From assembly GCA_021160185.1 (NCBI GenBank), contig JAGHDA010000054.1, positions 1 to 9,614 of the forward strand: a DNA stretch of 9,614 nt, given 5' to 3'. Both the position numbers and the translations under genes were made by a program. This stretch comes from Verrucomicrobiota bacterium (GTDB taxonomy: Bacteria > Verrucomicrobiota > Verrucomicrobiia > Limisphaerales > CAZBKV01). How positions within the stretch are numbered: position 1 is the first letter of the stretch; every line of letters starts with the position of its first letter. Below are positions 1 through 7,025 of the stretch, in pieces. Under the pieces are notes generated by a model that saw only the letters and a program-made list of their open reading frames with translations, did no database searches and had not been told where the DNA came from.

Positions 1-2
1 AT

Positions 3-1679
3 TACTACCTGGAAAACGCCGACCAGATCAGCGCCATCCTCGACCTTGCCCGGCCGGCCGGCGGTCCCAACGACAACGACCTACTCCGCCCGCCGGCGAG
101 GCATCCGGAAGCGCCGGGCTGGGTTCGTTGGCTGGGCTGGAAGATCCAATTCGACGGCGGCACCGGCGCGCGCACGCTCCTCAGCAACGCCCCTCTGGCC
201 AAACCGGAAACCGCCAACCCCTGGCCGATGACCGCCGAAGACGGCCGGAGCGTGACCAACCGGAACCACAGTTTCGGGCTCTCGACCATGACCAACGACC
301 CGGAACAGGTGTTCGACAGCCGCGAATCCGCCGCCCTCTACTGGCTGGTGCGCGAATCCGATCCGGCCAGCCCCTGGCGCAACCCGCGCTTGCGTCACAA
401 CTGGACCCTCCTGAAAGCCGGACTCGCCAATTGGATCGGCCAATCGGTGAAGGAAGAAATCCTGGCCGACGACCTGCGCCGCTTGAATCACGTCAACATG
501 ACCAATCCGCCCGCCGCCGATCCCGCCCAACCCGACCCGGCCGCCAGGATGGCGGAAAAAGTGCGCCTGCTGTTCGAACAAGTGAACTCCGCCTACCAAC
601 GCACCCTGGACGCATTGGCGCGGATCTGGAAGGAGCAGTCCGAAAGCGACGTGCCGGCCGCGGTGGCCGCCCATTGCATCGGGGACGCCGCCGTGGACCT
701 GTGGGTGCGGGCCATCGGGCAAATCCAGAGCGAGGTCGCCCATCTGCCCGCCGACCCGGCCGATCTGCCTGCCCACTGGCGGGCGGTCGTGCCGGACGCC
801 GCCACGCTGGCGGCGCTCGACCGGTCCTTCGTAAACCGGCGCTATCGCGTCGAGCATCTCCTGAACGTGACGCCCTACGTGATCAACCGCCTGCGCCATC
901 CGGCCGACGGCATTGACGCCCATACCACCCCCGCGACCCGCAACGTCTGTTTCAGCACCCAGCCTTCCCTGCTCCTGCTGGATGGTCTCCAGATTGCCAC
1001 CGGCGTCTTTCCGCAAGATCAGGAGCTGTGGGAGCTGCCGCACCCGGGACAACCCAACTTCTGGGGGCCGCTTCCCGCGTTGCCGCGTTCGCCTCACCAC
1101 ATGCCCTGCCCGCTCTACCTCCGCGACGATGTCCCCTTTTGCTTGAACACCGATCCGCCCGCCGTGCGTGATCCGCGTCCCGCCCTTACCGTGCTGGCCG
1201 CCGTGGCGCGAACACCCGTCCAGCTCGATCCGGAGCATTGGCTCGATCAGAGCGCCGATCCTCCGCCCGATTATCCGCGGGATTACCTGGTCGGACGGGT
1301 GTATCCGCCTTTGGGCAAGGTAGCGGGCGCGGGGGCCAACCCGATGCAGCTCACGGTGGAACAGGCGCTCTGCGCCATGACCTGGTGGGGCGCCTACGTG
1401 AGCGGCCAGGAAACGGAACTAGGCTCCTTGGCCCCGCCCCCGGAAACCGGCGCCGCCGGTTGGTTCGCCGATCTGGTGGTCTGGCAGGCCAATCCCCTGG
1501 CCATCCGGGCGGCCAACGGACTTTCCATCGAGGATCTCGGCCGGTTGGCCCCGGTCGGCGACCCCAAACCGCGAATCGCCGTCGTCAACGATTTCATCGA
1601 GAAGTTCCGACCGGCCCTGACCGTAGTCGGGGGCGTGCCGGTGTGCCAAGCCGCCACCGCCGCTCTCACTTGGCGATGA
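3..1679 (+). CDS. Amidohydrolase family protein (Amidohydro_3, YtcJ/NfdA-like), 5' end outside window
   Basis: A metal-dependent hydrolase of the amidohydrolase superfamily, probably cytoplasmic, cleaving an amide, formamide or similar C-N bond; the substrate is unknown. The frame is open from base 3, so the start and the N-terminal metal-binding HxH motif lie off the left edge. The visible 558 residues carry the usual C-terminal landmarks in order: WKIQFDGGTGART at about residues 46-57 (K47 is the candidate metal-bridging lysine), HCIGDAAVD at 224-232, RVEH with H285, FCLNTDPP with D384 (the expected catalytic/metal Asp), LTVEQAL near 450, and GSLAPPPETGAAGWFADLVVW at 474-494, the typical 'leads to GxxADLVV' ending. 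The family usually needs about 250-300 residues for this half, so this copy contains large extra segments, notably a charged, helix-rich stretch between residues 105 and 220 and a proline-rich loop near 410-445. The stop is TGA at 1677-1679. Family assignment is firm; the reaction is not. Confidence 0.88.
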   Translation, partial: YYLENADQISAILDLARPAGGPNDNDLLRPPARHPEAPGWVRWLGWKIQFDGGTGARTLLSNAPLAKPETANPWPMTAEDGRSVTNRNHSFGLSTMTNDPEQVFDSRESAALYWLVRESDPASPWRNPRLRHNWTLLKAGLANWIGQSVKEEILADDLRRLNHVNMTNPPAADPAQPDPAARMAEKVRLLFEQVNSAYQRTLDALARIWKEQSESDVPAAVAAHCIGDAAVDLWVRAIGQIQSEVAHLPADPADLPAHWRAVVPDAATLAALDRSFVNRRYRVEHLLNVTPYVINRLRHPADGIDAHTTPATRNVCFSTQPSLLLLDGLQIATGVFPQDQELWELPHPGQPNFWGPLPALPRSPHHMPCPLYLRDDVPFCLNTDPPAVRDPRPALTVLAAVARTPVQLDPEHWLDQSADPPPDYPRDYLVGRVYPPLGKVAGAGANPMQLTVEQALCAMTWWGAYVSGQETELGSLAPPPETGAAGWFADLVVWQANPLAIRAANGLSIEDLGRLAPVGDPKPRIAVVNDFIEKFRPALTVVGGVPVCQAATAALTWR

Positions 1680-1746
1680 ACGCCACGCCCGGTCTGCCGC
1701 GCTCCCGGATCTTCTGGCCGGATCCGTGGACAGGCCGCGGCGGCCC

Positions 1747-1882
1747 CTTGGCGTTCTCGGCAACGCCGGCGGCAGCTCGATGCGGCCAGCGCGCGATGCT
1801 GACAGCCTTTGAAGTGCGGGAAGCGGCGCTCAGGTTGGGGAGTTCGCGGACGGGAGGAGCATTACTTGGCGCTCTCGGAAAC
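1747..1882. repeat. Imperfect 18-bp direct repeat, two copies
   Basis: The copies are CTTGGCGTTCTCGGCAAC at 1747-1764 and CTTGGCGCTCTCGGAAAC at 1865-1882; they match at 16 of 18 positions and start 118 bases apart. Read in two different plus-strand frames they encode LGVLGN and LGALGN. They could be remnants of a duplicated or decayed coding segment, or chance similarity in biased sequence. No function is claimed. Confidence 0.25.
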
Positions 1883-1961
1883 CGGCCCGAACTGAAGAGC
1901 GGCCGTGACCTTTGCCGTCAGCCCAACGCGAAACCAGCCCAAAGGCGGCGTCCCCATCTCT

Positions 1962-2090
1962 TCATTCAGACTCGTCCTCTTCCGGAAGAGCGGGCTCCCG
2001 CATCATCTCGGTTCGTGCCGATTCCCCGAGCCCGATCAGGCACGCCAGCTTCGGCAACGGAATTCCTCGGCGAGCTGGACGAAGCCGCTG
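1962..2090 (-). other. Short protein-like frame, possible relic of a gene end
   Basis: On the minus strand a 42-codon frame runs from just after a TAG (2091-2093) to a TGA (1962-1964). Its last part reads GIPLPKLACLIGLGESAR followed by TEMMREPALPEEDESE, an acidic tail that looks more like a real protein C-terminus than typical shadow translation. It has no ATG, GTG or CTG start in a sensible place, and only TTG would serve near the beginning. Just upstream, another frame reads FVQLAEEF and would join it after a frameshift near 2060. It may be the decayed end of a lost gene or coincidence; I do not recognise the family. Confidence 0.15.
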
Positions 2091-2122
2091 CTACATCCGC
2101 CCCTCGCCTGCCTCAGCGAATC

Positions 2123-4930
2123 TCACCGACTCGCCACCACCCGCGCCCCGGCCCACTGGCCCAGGGCATCCTTGCCGCTGAAGACCAGCATCAGGCATTG
2201 CACGTCTTTGACAGAGACATCGATGGTTTTGGGCGCGGAGCCGGGGGTCAGCTTGCCGCTGTCCCACAACACGCGGTTGGAGAAGAAATCTCCGTCGTAA
2301 ACCCGGAATCGGCCCTCGGCCTTCTCGGGCGAGGCCGGGTCCAGAGCGACCGTGGCATGGAACCGATCCGCCCGGCCGTTGAGCTTGAACATCACCGAGC
2401 ATTTGGCCTTGCAACCGAAACCTTTTTTGAACACGCGGCCGCCGATTTGAATCGGTCCGCCGCCGAAAGCGCCGTCATACACCGGCGCGTTGCCTGATTT
2501 CCAAATGTAGTAAAGATCGCTTAACCAGGTCGTGCCGGGACGGGTGACGGTGTATTTGTCCAGCGGCATCGGCTTGGGCGCGGGCAGCGGCGGACCTGGT
2601 CGGCCAATCTTAAGCAGGCGATGGCCGTGCTGACCGAGATGGCGCGCGGTGAAGGCATCGGTGAACTCGCCCAGATCGCGCCGCGCCCACAGGTCGCGCA
2701 CCGGTTGCGTGCCGGAAAGTCCGATCTGATCCCAGCGCACGGTGAGGTCAGCCGGCTTTCGACCCTTGTTGAGGAGCAGCACCGCGGTGGTTCCGTCGGC
2801 CAGGGGCTTGTTGTAGATCTCGTGATCGCCGTCGTCGAAGACCTTGCAGCCCTGAATGCCGCGCGGGTCCTGGTCCACCGCAATCACCTCGGGCGCGGTG
2901 AGGACGCGGCGCACGTCTTCGGACATCGTGCGCAGATCGTTGCCGGCCATCAGCGGCGCAGCCAGGATACACCACAGGCTGAAGTGCGCACGATTGGCGA
3001 CCGGCTTGAGCTTGTCGTCGAGGTGTTTCAGGTTGCCGACCTGGAGCATGTCCGGATCGTTCCAGTGGCCCGGACCGGCGAACTGCCACAGGCCGTTGAA
3101 GGCCGGATGAATCCTGCTATCGCCGGCGGAGGTGTCCGCGCAGGCATAGATGGAGCCCATCCAGGGATAAATGTCGTTCGAGGTCCGCCACAACTGGGCG
3201 TAGCGGTAGCCGCCCCAAGCCCAGCCGGCGTTGCCGAAATCCGAGATGCTCAGCACGATGGGCCGGCCGGTTTCCTCGATGCACTGCCGGTAAAGGGCGT
3301 AATCGTCCCAACTCGTCCGCCCGTTGTTCTCGGCAAAGCAACTGTCCAACTTGATGTAATCCACGCCCCACTCGGCGAAGGTTTGCATATCGATGCGCTC
3401 GTGCCGGAAGCTGCCGGGCAACTGCTGGCAGGTCCATTTGCCGCGGTCTTCATATAATCCGAATTTCAATCCTCGAGCGTGAATGTAATCGCTCAAGGCC
3501 TTCATCCCGTTGGGAAACTTGACCGGATCGGCCTGCAAACGGCCGTTGGCATCGCGTTCCTTGGCCATCCAGGCGTCGTCGATCACCAAGTAAGTGTAGC
3601 CGGCGTCACGCATCCCGGAGGCAACCATCGCATCGGCAATCGCTCGGATTTTGGCCTCGTCAATGTCCTTCTTGAACGCGTTCCAACTGTTCCAGCCCAT
3701 CGGGGGCGTGGGAGCGAGGAGCGTGGAGTGCGACGACGCGGAACGAGTCTCGGAAGTCGGCGTTTGAAGTTCCTGCTCCAGTCGGTCGACGGCGCTCGGG
3801 TCGCTCTCCGCCAACAGCGCTTTGGCCAGCGCGTAACCGATCAAAGAGTAGTTGGCCGCCGAGCCGTTGTAATGACAATACCAATGGCCGCCGAGCCGAA
3901 GATACTCGTCGTTCAATGCCTTCGTGGGCAATTGGTTTTCCTCGGTGTCCTTGATGCCGCGTTTCCGCTTTTCGTTCCACCACCGGTCGCTGATTTCGCG
4001 CAATTCCTGCAGGCGCGTGTCCCAAAAGTCGGCAGTCGGCACGAAAACCACCCGCTTCAGCGACGGGTCCCCCGCCACAGCTCGCTGGGCGGCGCGGAAT
4101 TTCATCATGGCCGCCGCTTCGCGATCGTTTGGGTTCTGCGCGCGCCTGGCCATTTCCCGACCGCCGATGCCGAGTTCGGCGATCGCCACCGGCAGCTCCG
4201 GCGCGCCAAGGTCGCGCCGCAGATCGCGGATCATGGCCGCCAGGTTGTGGGGATAGCGCTCGATCAAGGCCATGCCCACCCGCTTGCCGTCCAGTTGGAG
4301 ATGCCATTCACAGAAATCGTTCCAGCCCTGAACCCATACGAAGCCGGCCAATTCATAGCCCTGCCCGTGGTAACCCGGCACGATGTCCGCCAGATGAGCC
4401 AGGGCGTCTTTGACCTCGCGGATCATCCTCCGATAGAACTCGCCGGGCTTCAGCTCATGATCGCGTTGCAGAATGCGCTGTTCCTCCCAGCTCATCGGGC
4501 CGGCGCTGGGCGACCGGAAGTCGCACCACACGCTCTTGCCGCCCCAGGCGGTTTTGATCAGCAGCACCGGCTCGTCGAAGCGATCCCCCACGATCGTGCC
4601 GAACATCAGCTCCGGGCCGATCTCGTGCTCAGAGGCGCCCCACCCTACCGTGAGCGGGCCGCTCTTTTTCTCCTTCGCGTTCCAATAGATCGTTACGTCC
4701 GAACGCACCGCCCACGAGCCGTCCGGGTTCTTGAGCTTTTTCAATAGATGGCCGTAACGCGGATGGTCGCCCAGATGCTCCAGACTCCGCACCTGCCCGT
4801 GACCTTCCATGTTGGATTGGCCGGCCAAAATGAAGACCTTGACCTTGCCGGCGGCCGCGTGGGCGGACAGTCCCAATCCAAGCAGGAGAACGAGTCCCAA
4901 TGATGTCTGAAAGAAACGGCGCAATCGCAT
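2123..4930 (-). CDS. Secreted SASA-type carbohydrate esterase / GH27 alpha-galactosidase / NPCBM fusion
   Basis: A 935-residue exported enzyme with two catalytic domains. Residues 1-26 form a Sec signal peptide (RLRR, hydrophobic core, AHA-type cleavage site). Residues 29-375 are a SASA/sialate-O-acetylesterase-like SGNH esterase: GQSNMEG carries the serine nucleophile S39, WVQGWND lies at 199-205, and the C-terminal block HYNGSAANYSLIGYAL supplies candidate histidine H353. After a Ser/Thr-rich linker, residues 406-775 are a GH27 domain: PPMGWNSWNAF at 409-419, YIKLDSC with nucleophile D529, WRTSNDI with acid/base D586, GHWNDPDML at 621-629, then the C-terminal beta-sandwich. A proline-rich linker leads to an NPCBM carbohydrate-binding module at about 797-935 (TWLSDL, GAFGGGPIQIGG, KKGFGCKAKCSV). 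Expected roles are ester removal and release of terminal alpha-galactose; alpha-N-acetylgalactosamine or beta-L-arabinopyranose are alternatives in GH27. The ATG at 4930 directly precedes the signal peptide. A GGGAG lies 15 bases upstream, rather far for an RBS. It is divergent from the GH97 gene. Confidence 0.93.
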   Translation of the reverse strand: MRLRRFFQTSLGLVLLLGLGLSAHAAAGKVKVFILAGQSNMEGHGQVRSLEHLGDHPRYGHLLKKLKNPDGSWAVRSDVTIYWNAKEKKSGPLTVGWGASEHEIGPELMFGTIVGDRFDEPVLLIKTAWGGKSVWCDFRSPSAGPMSWEEQRILQRDHELKPGEFYRRMIREVKDALAHLADIVPGYHGQGYELAGFVWVQGWNDFCEWHLQLDGKRVGMALIERYPHNLAAMIRDLRRDLGAPELPVAIAELGIGGREMARRAQNPNDREAAAMMKFRAAQRAVAGDPSLKRVVFVPTADFWDTRLQELREISDRWWNEKRKRGIKDTEENQLPTKALNDEYLRLGGHWYCHYNGSAANYSLIGYALAKALLAESDPSAVDRLEQELQTPTSETRSASSHSTLLAPTPPMGWNSWNAFKKDIDEAKIRAIADAMVASGMRDAGYTYLVIDDAWMAKERDANGRLQADPVKFPNGMKALSDYIHARGLKFGLYEDRGKWTCQQLPGSFRHERIDMQTFAEWGVDYIKLDSCFAENNGRTSWDDYALYRQCIEETGRPIVLSISDFGNAGWAWGGYRYAQLWRTSNDIYPWMGSIYACADTSAGDSRIHPAFNGLWQFAGPGHWNDPDMLQVGNLKHLDDKLKPVANRAHFSLWCILAAPLMAGNDLRTMSEDVRRVLTAPEVIAVDQDPRGIQGCKVFDDGDHEIYNKPLADGTTAVLLLNKGRKPADLTVRWDQIGLSGTQPVRDLWARRDLGEFTDAFTARHLGQHGHRLLKIGRPGPPLPAPKPMPLDKYTVTRPGTTWLSDLYYIWKSGNAPVYDGAFGGGPIQIGGRVFKKGFGCKAKCSVMFKLNGRADRFHATVALDPASPEKAEGRFRVYDGDFFSNRVLWDSGKLTPGSAPKTIDVSVKDVQCLMLVFSGKDALGQWAGARVVASR

Positions 4931-5033
4931 AGCTCTATCAAATCACTCCCGGCCGAAACGGACAACGGTGAATTTGTTGACCCAAAAGTCGGGACACTGC
5001 GAATGGCGGCCGGAGGGGGTAATCCTGCAGACG

Positions 5034-5086
5034 CAACTGTTCCCGCTTCGGCGTCATCACTTCTGAGTCAACGGGCGGGAAAGTTG
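5034..5086. repeat. Inverted repeat in the divergent promoter region
   Basis: CAACTGTTCCCGC (5034-5046) and GCGGGAAAGTTG (5075-5086) are reverse complements over 12 bp, apart from one extra G in the left arm. The spacer is 28 bases and the arm centres lie about 40 bp apart, close to four helical turns. It could be a paired operator for a regulator that loops DNA or binds both arms, or a leader-RNA stem upstream of the GH97 start. No regulator gene is present to decide between them. Confidence 0.4.
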
Positions 5087-5093
5087 ATTTGCA

Positions 5094-5107
5094 GGCGGTC
5101 TTCCGCC
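5094..5107 (+). promoter_or_regulatory. GC-only hairpin abutting the GH97 start codon
   Basis: GGCGG-TCTT-CCGCC forms a perfect 5-bp stem with a 4-base loop that ends on the base before the ATG at 5108. No Shine-Dalgarno sequence is visible in front of that ATG. In mRNA the stem would hinder initiation at 5108, so one of the in-frame ATGs at 5111, 5120 or 5132 may be used, or the stem may modulate translation. It is short and could be fortuitous. Confidence 0.25.
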
Positions 5108-6988
5108 ATGATGGGCGGCATGCAGCGCCGCATGTTTTTGATCCTTGTTCTGGCGAGCGCCCTGCCTGCGCGCGCCCTCGAAAGCCGCGAGCTGGCTTCC
5201 CCGGGCGGAGTGGTCCGGGTGCGATTTTCCCTTCGGGCGTTCGGCGTGGAAAAGGGATGCCCCGCATGGAGCGTAAGCTACAAGGGCCGCCCCGCGCTGC
5301 TCGATTCCCGCCTGGGCCTGGAGCTGGAAGACGGCCCGCTCTTTTCGGGCATGCGAATCCTCGAGGCGCGCGCGCGGACCCACGCAGGCCGCTGGCGACC
5401 GGTGTGCGGCGAGCGCGCGGAAGTCCCCGACATCTATCGCGAGCTGACCGTCGATCTGCAGGAAGAAACCGGGCTGGGCCGGAAGGCGCGCCTTACTTTC
5501 CGCGCCTACGACGAAGGCGCGGCGGTGCGGTACACCCTTCTGAAACAACTCGGCAAGGAAAAAGCCCGGATCCTTGCTGAGCGCACAGAGTTCCGGTTCC
5601 CGGAAGACTGGCCCGCCTGGGCGACCTACTCGGCGCAGGGGCTTTACCAAAAGGTTCCGATCAGCCGCATCAAGCCGGGATGCGAACGACCGCTCCTGAT
5701 CCAGGCGGCGGGAGATCTCCACTTAGCCTTGGCCGAGGCGCAGCTTGTGGATTATGCCCGCATGAAGTTCGCCCCTCTGAGCGGAACGCCTCACGCCCTG
5801 CGAAGCCGCCTGGACGGCCCGGTGGAAGGCGCCCTCCCGCTGCGGACGCCCTGGCGCGTGGTCATGGCGGCTGAAAGCCCAGGCAAGCTTCTGGAGAACA
5901 ACTTCCTCCTCCTCAACTTGAACGACCCTTGCGCCCTCAAGGACACTTCCTGGATCCGTCCCGGCAAGGTGATTCGCGAGGTCACCCTCACCACGCAAGG
6001 AGGCATGGCCTGCGTGGACTTCGCGGCGCGGCACGGCCTTCAATTCGTCGAGTACGACGCCGGATGGTACGGGCCGGAAAACGATCCGCAGGCCGACGCT
6101 GCCACCGTCAGCCTCGACCCCAAACGGAGCAAAGGCCCGCTGGACCTCCAAGCGGTGATCCGCTACGCCCGAAGCCGCGGGATAGGCGTCATCCTCTACG
6201 TCAACCGGCGGGCCCTGGAGCGCCAGCTTGATCGCATTCTGCCGCTTTACCGCTCCTGGGGCGTGCAAGGAATCAAATTCGGCTTTGTGCGCGTGGGCTC
6301 CCAACGCTGGACCCGCTGGCTGCATCACGCCATCCGCCGCTGCGCCGATTATCGGCTCATGGCGGACATCCACGACGAATACCGACCCACCGGCTTTCGC
6401 CGAACGTATCCGAACCTCATGACGATGGAGGGCGTCCGCGGCGACGAGGCCCGACCGACCAACGATCAAACTCTCGTCACGGTCTTCGCCCGGCTCCTGG
6501 CGGGGCCGGCGGACAACACGATCTGCTGGATGAGCCCGCGCGTGCGACAGAACGCCTCCTATGCCTACCAACTCGCCAAAGCGGTGTGCATCTTCAGCCC
6601 CTGGCAATTCCTTTTCTGGTATGACCGCCCCGCCGCCGTGCCAGAAACGCCCGAATTGGACTTCTTCAAGGCCCTGCCCACGACATGGGATGAGACGCAG
6701 GTCCTGGAAGGCGCGCCGGGCCTGCGCGCGGCCGTCGCCCGGCGCAAGGGCCAAACATGGTTCCTAGGCTGCATGAATGGGCTGGAGCCGTGGGCGCTGG
6801 ACCTGACGCTCGACTTCCTCGCTCCCGGCCGCGCCTACGCCGCTACGATCTGCACCGACGATCCCCACGCGCCCGCCCCCACCGGCGTCCGTGTCGAACG
6901 CATTCGCGTCCGACACGGCGACCGACTCAAGCGATGGATTCAAGCCAAACACGGCCTGGCCGCTCGATTCGAACCCGAACGTCCCTAA
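5108..6988 (+). CDS. Secreted glycoside hydrolase family 97 protein
   Basis: A 626-residue exported glycosidase, about the normal GH97 length. GH97 contains inverting alpha-glucosidases such as SusB and retaining alpha-galactosidases. The start has a signal peptide (MQRRMFLILVLASALPARA), cleaved near residue 23. Residues 24-270 form the N-terminal beta-sandwich, 275-530 the catalytic (beta/alpha)8 barrel, and 535-626 the C-terminal beta-domain. Landmarks are SWIRPGK (281-287), TTQGGMACVDFAARHGL (295-311), EYDAGWYG (315-322), ILYVNRRALERQ (362-373), GIKFGFVRVGSQRW (388-401), DIHDEYRPTG (420-429) and RTYPNLMTMEGVRGDE (432-447). E447 matches the family general acid. At the retaining nucleophile position this protein has G392 (KFGF, not KVDF), and D423 occupies a position that is Glu in SusB, so substrate and stereochemistry are uncertain. 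The frame opens at 5003, but the signal peptide sets the start at 5108 or the in-frame ATG at 5120. Confidence 0.9.
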   Translation: MMGGMQRRMFLILVLASALPARALESRELASPGGVVRVRFSLRAFGVEKGCPAWSVSYKGRPALLDSRLGLELEDGPLFSGMRILEARARTHAGRWRPVCGERAEVPDIYRELTVDLQEETGLGRKARLTFRAYDEGAAVRYTLLKQLGKEKARILAERTEFRFPEDWPAWATYSAQGLYQKVPISRIKPGCERPLLIQAAGDLHLALAEAQLVDYARMKFAPLSGTPHALRSRLDGPVEGALPLRTPWRVVMAAESPGKLLENNFLLLNLNDPCALKDTSWIRPGKVIREVTLTTQGGMACVDFAARHGLQFVEYDAGWYGPENDPQADAATVSLDPKRSKGPLDLQAVIRYARSRGIGVILYVNRRALERQLDRILPLYRSWGVQGIKFGFVRVGSQRWTRWLHHAIRRCADYRLMADIHDEYRPTGFRRTYPNLMTMEGVRGDEARPTNDQTLVTVFARLLAGPADNTICWMSPRVRQNASYAYQLAKAVCIFSPWQFLFWYDRPAAVPETPELDFFKALPTTWDETQVLEGAPGLRAAVARRKGQTWFLGCMNGLEPWALDLTLDFLAPGRAYAATICTDDPHAPAPTGVRVERIRVRHGDRLKRWIQAKHGLAARFEPERP

Positions 6989-7025
6989 GGCGCGCCGGCC
7001 CCGCCGCCCGGAGCGATCAAAGTTT

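Larger units (their letters stand above)
1680..2122. other. Convergent intergenic gap without a convincing gene
   Basis: These 443 bases separate the 3' ends of the amidohydrolase (plus) and the esterase-GH27 gene (minus). Long open frames cross it on both strands, but their residues look like frame-shifted GC-rich sequence and match no family I recognise. A perfect 6-bp stem (GGCGTT/AACGCC, 1750-1767) has no following T-run on either strand, so I do not call it a terminator. A 14-bp perfect palindrome, CTCTTCCGGAAGAG, lies at 1977-1990. An imperfect direct repeat and a short protein-like frame are listed separately. Confidence 0.6.
4931..5107. promoter_or_regulatory. Divergent control region between esterase-GH27 and GH97 genes
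   Basis: These 177 bases must hold the promoters of both divergent genes, since no other gene fits between them. On the plus strand TTGACC at 4977-4982 resembles a -35 box but has no good -10 at 17 bases. On the minus strand TTGTCC followed 17 bases later by TTTGAT would place a -10 only a few bases before the ATG at 4930, so I do not call it. An inverted repeat and a start-proximal hairpin are listed separately. Coordinated control of the two enzymes from this gap is an inference from layout. Confidence 0.55.

Noticed and set aside
81..1238. Long minus-strand open frame (385 codons) opposite the amidohydrolase
   Set aside because: It mirrors the codon pattern of the recognised gene, is rich in Gly, Arg, Val and His, and contains no family motif; typical antisense shadow in GC-rich DNA.
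1977..1990. Perfect palindrome CTCTTCCGGAAGAG as an operator or terminator
   Set aside because: It has no loop, no following T-run and no nearby promoter in a convergent gap.
1238..2497. Plus-strand open frame (419 codons) bridging the amidohydrolase, the gap and the GH27 fusion
   Set aside because: It overlaps two well-supported genes in other frames and its translation is Arg/Pro/Ala-rich without motifs.
4310..4340. QGWND instead of the usual QGExD in the esterase domain, as a possible loss of catalysis
   Set aside because: This variant seems common in the bacterial SASA-like subgroup with the HYxGSA ending, and the serine motif GQSN and the C-terminal histidine are present.
3479..4747. 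Plus-strand open frame (422 codons) opposite the esterase domain
   Set aside because: It lies antisense to clear esterase motifs and has no recognisable domain or start context.
4977..5005. TTGACC as the -35 box of a GH97 promoter
   Set aside because: The sequence 17 bases downstream (CGAATG) is not a credible -10 element.
5723..6754. Minus-strand open frame (343 codons) opposite GH97
   Set aside because: The GH97 frame carries all conserved motifs here; the antisense translation is shadow sequence.
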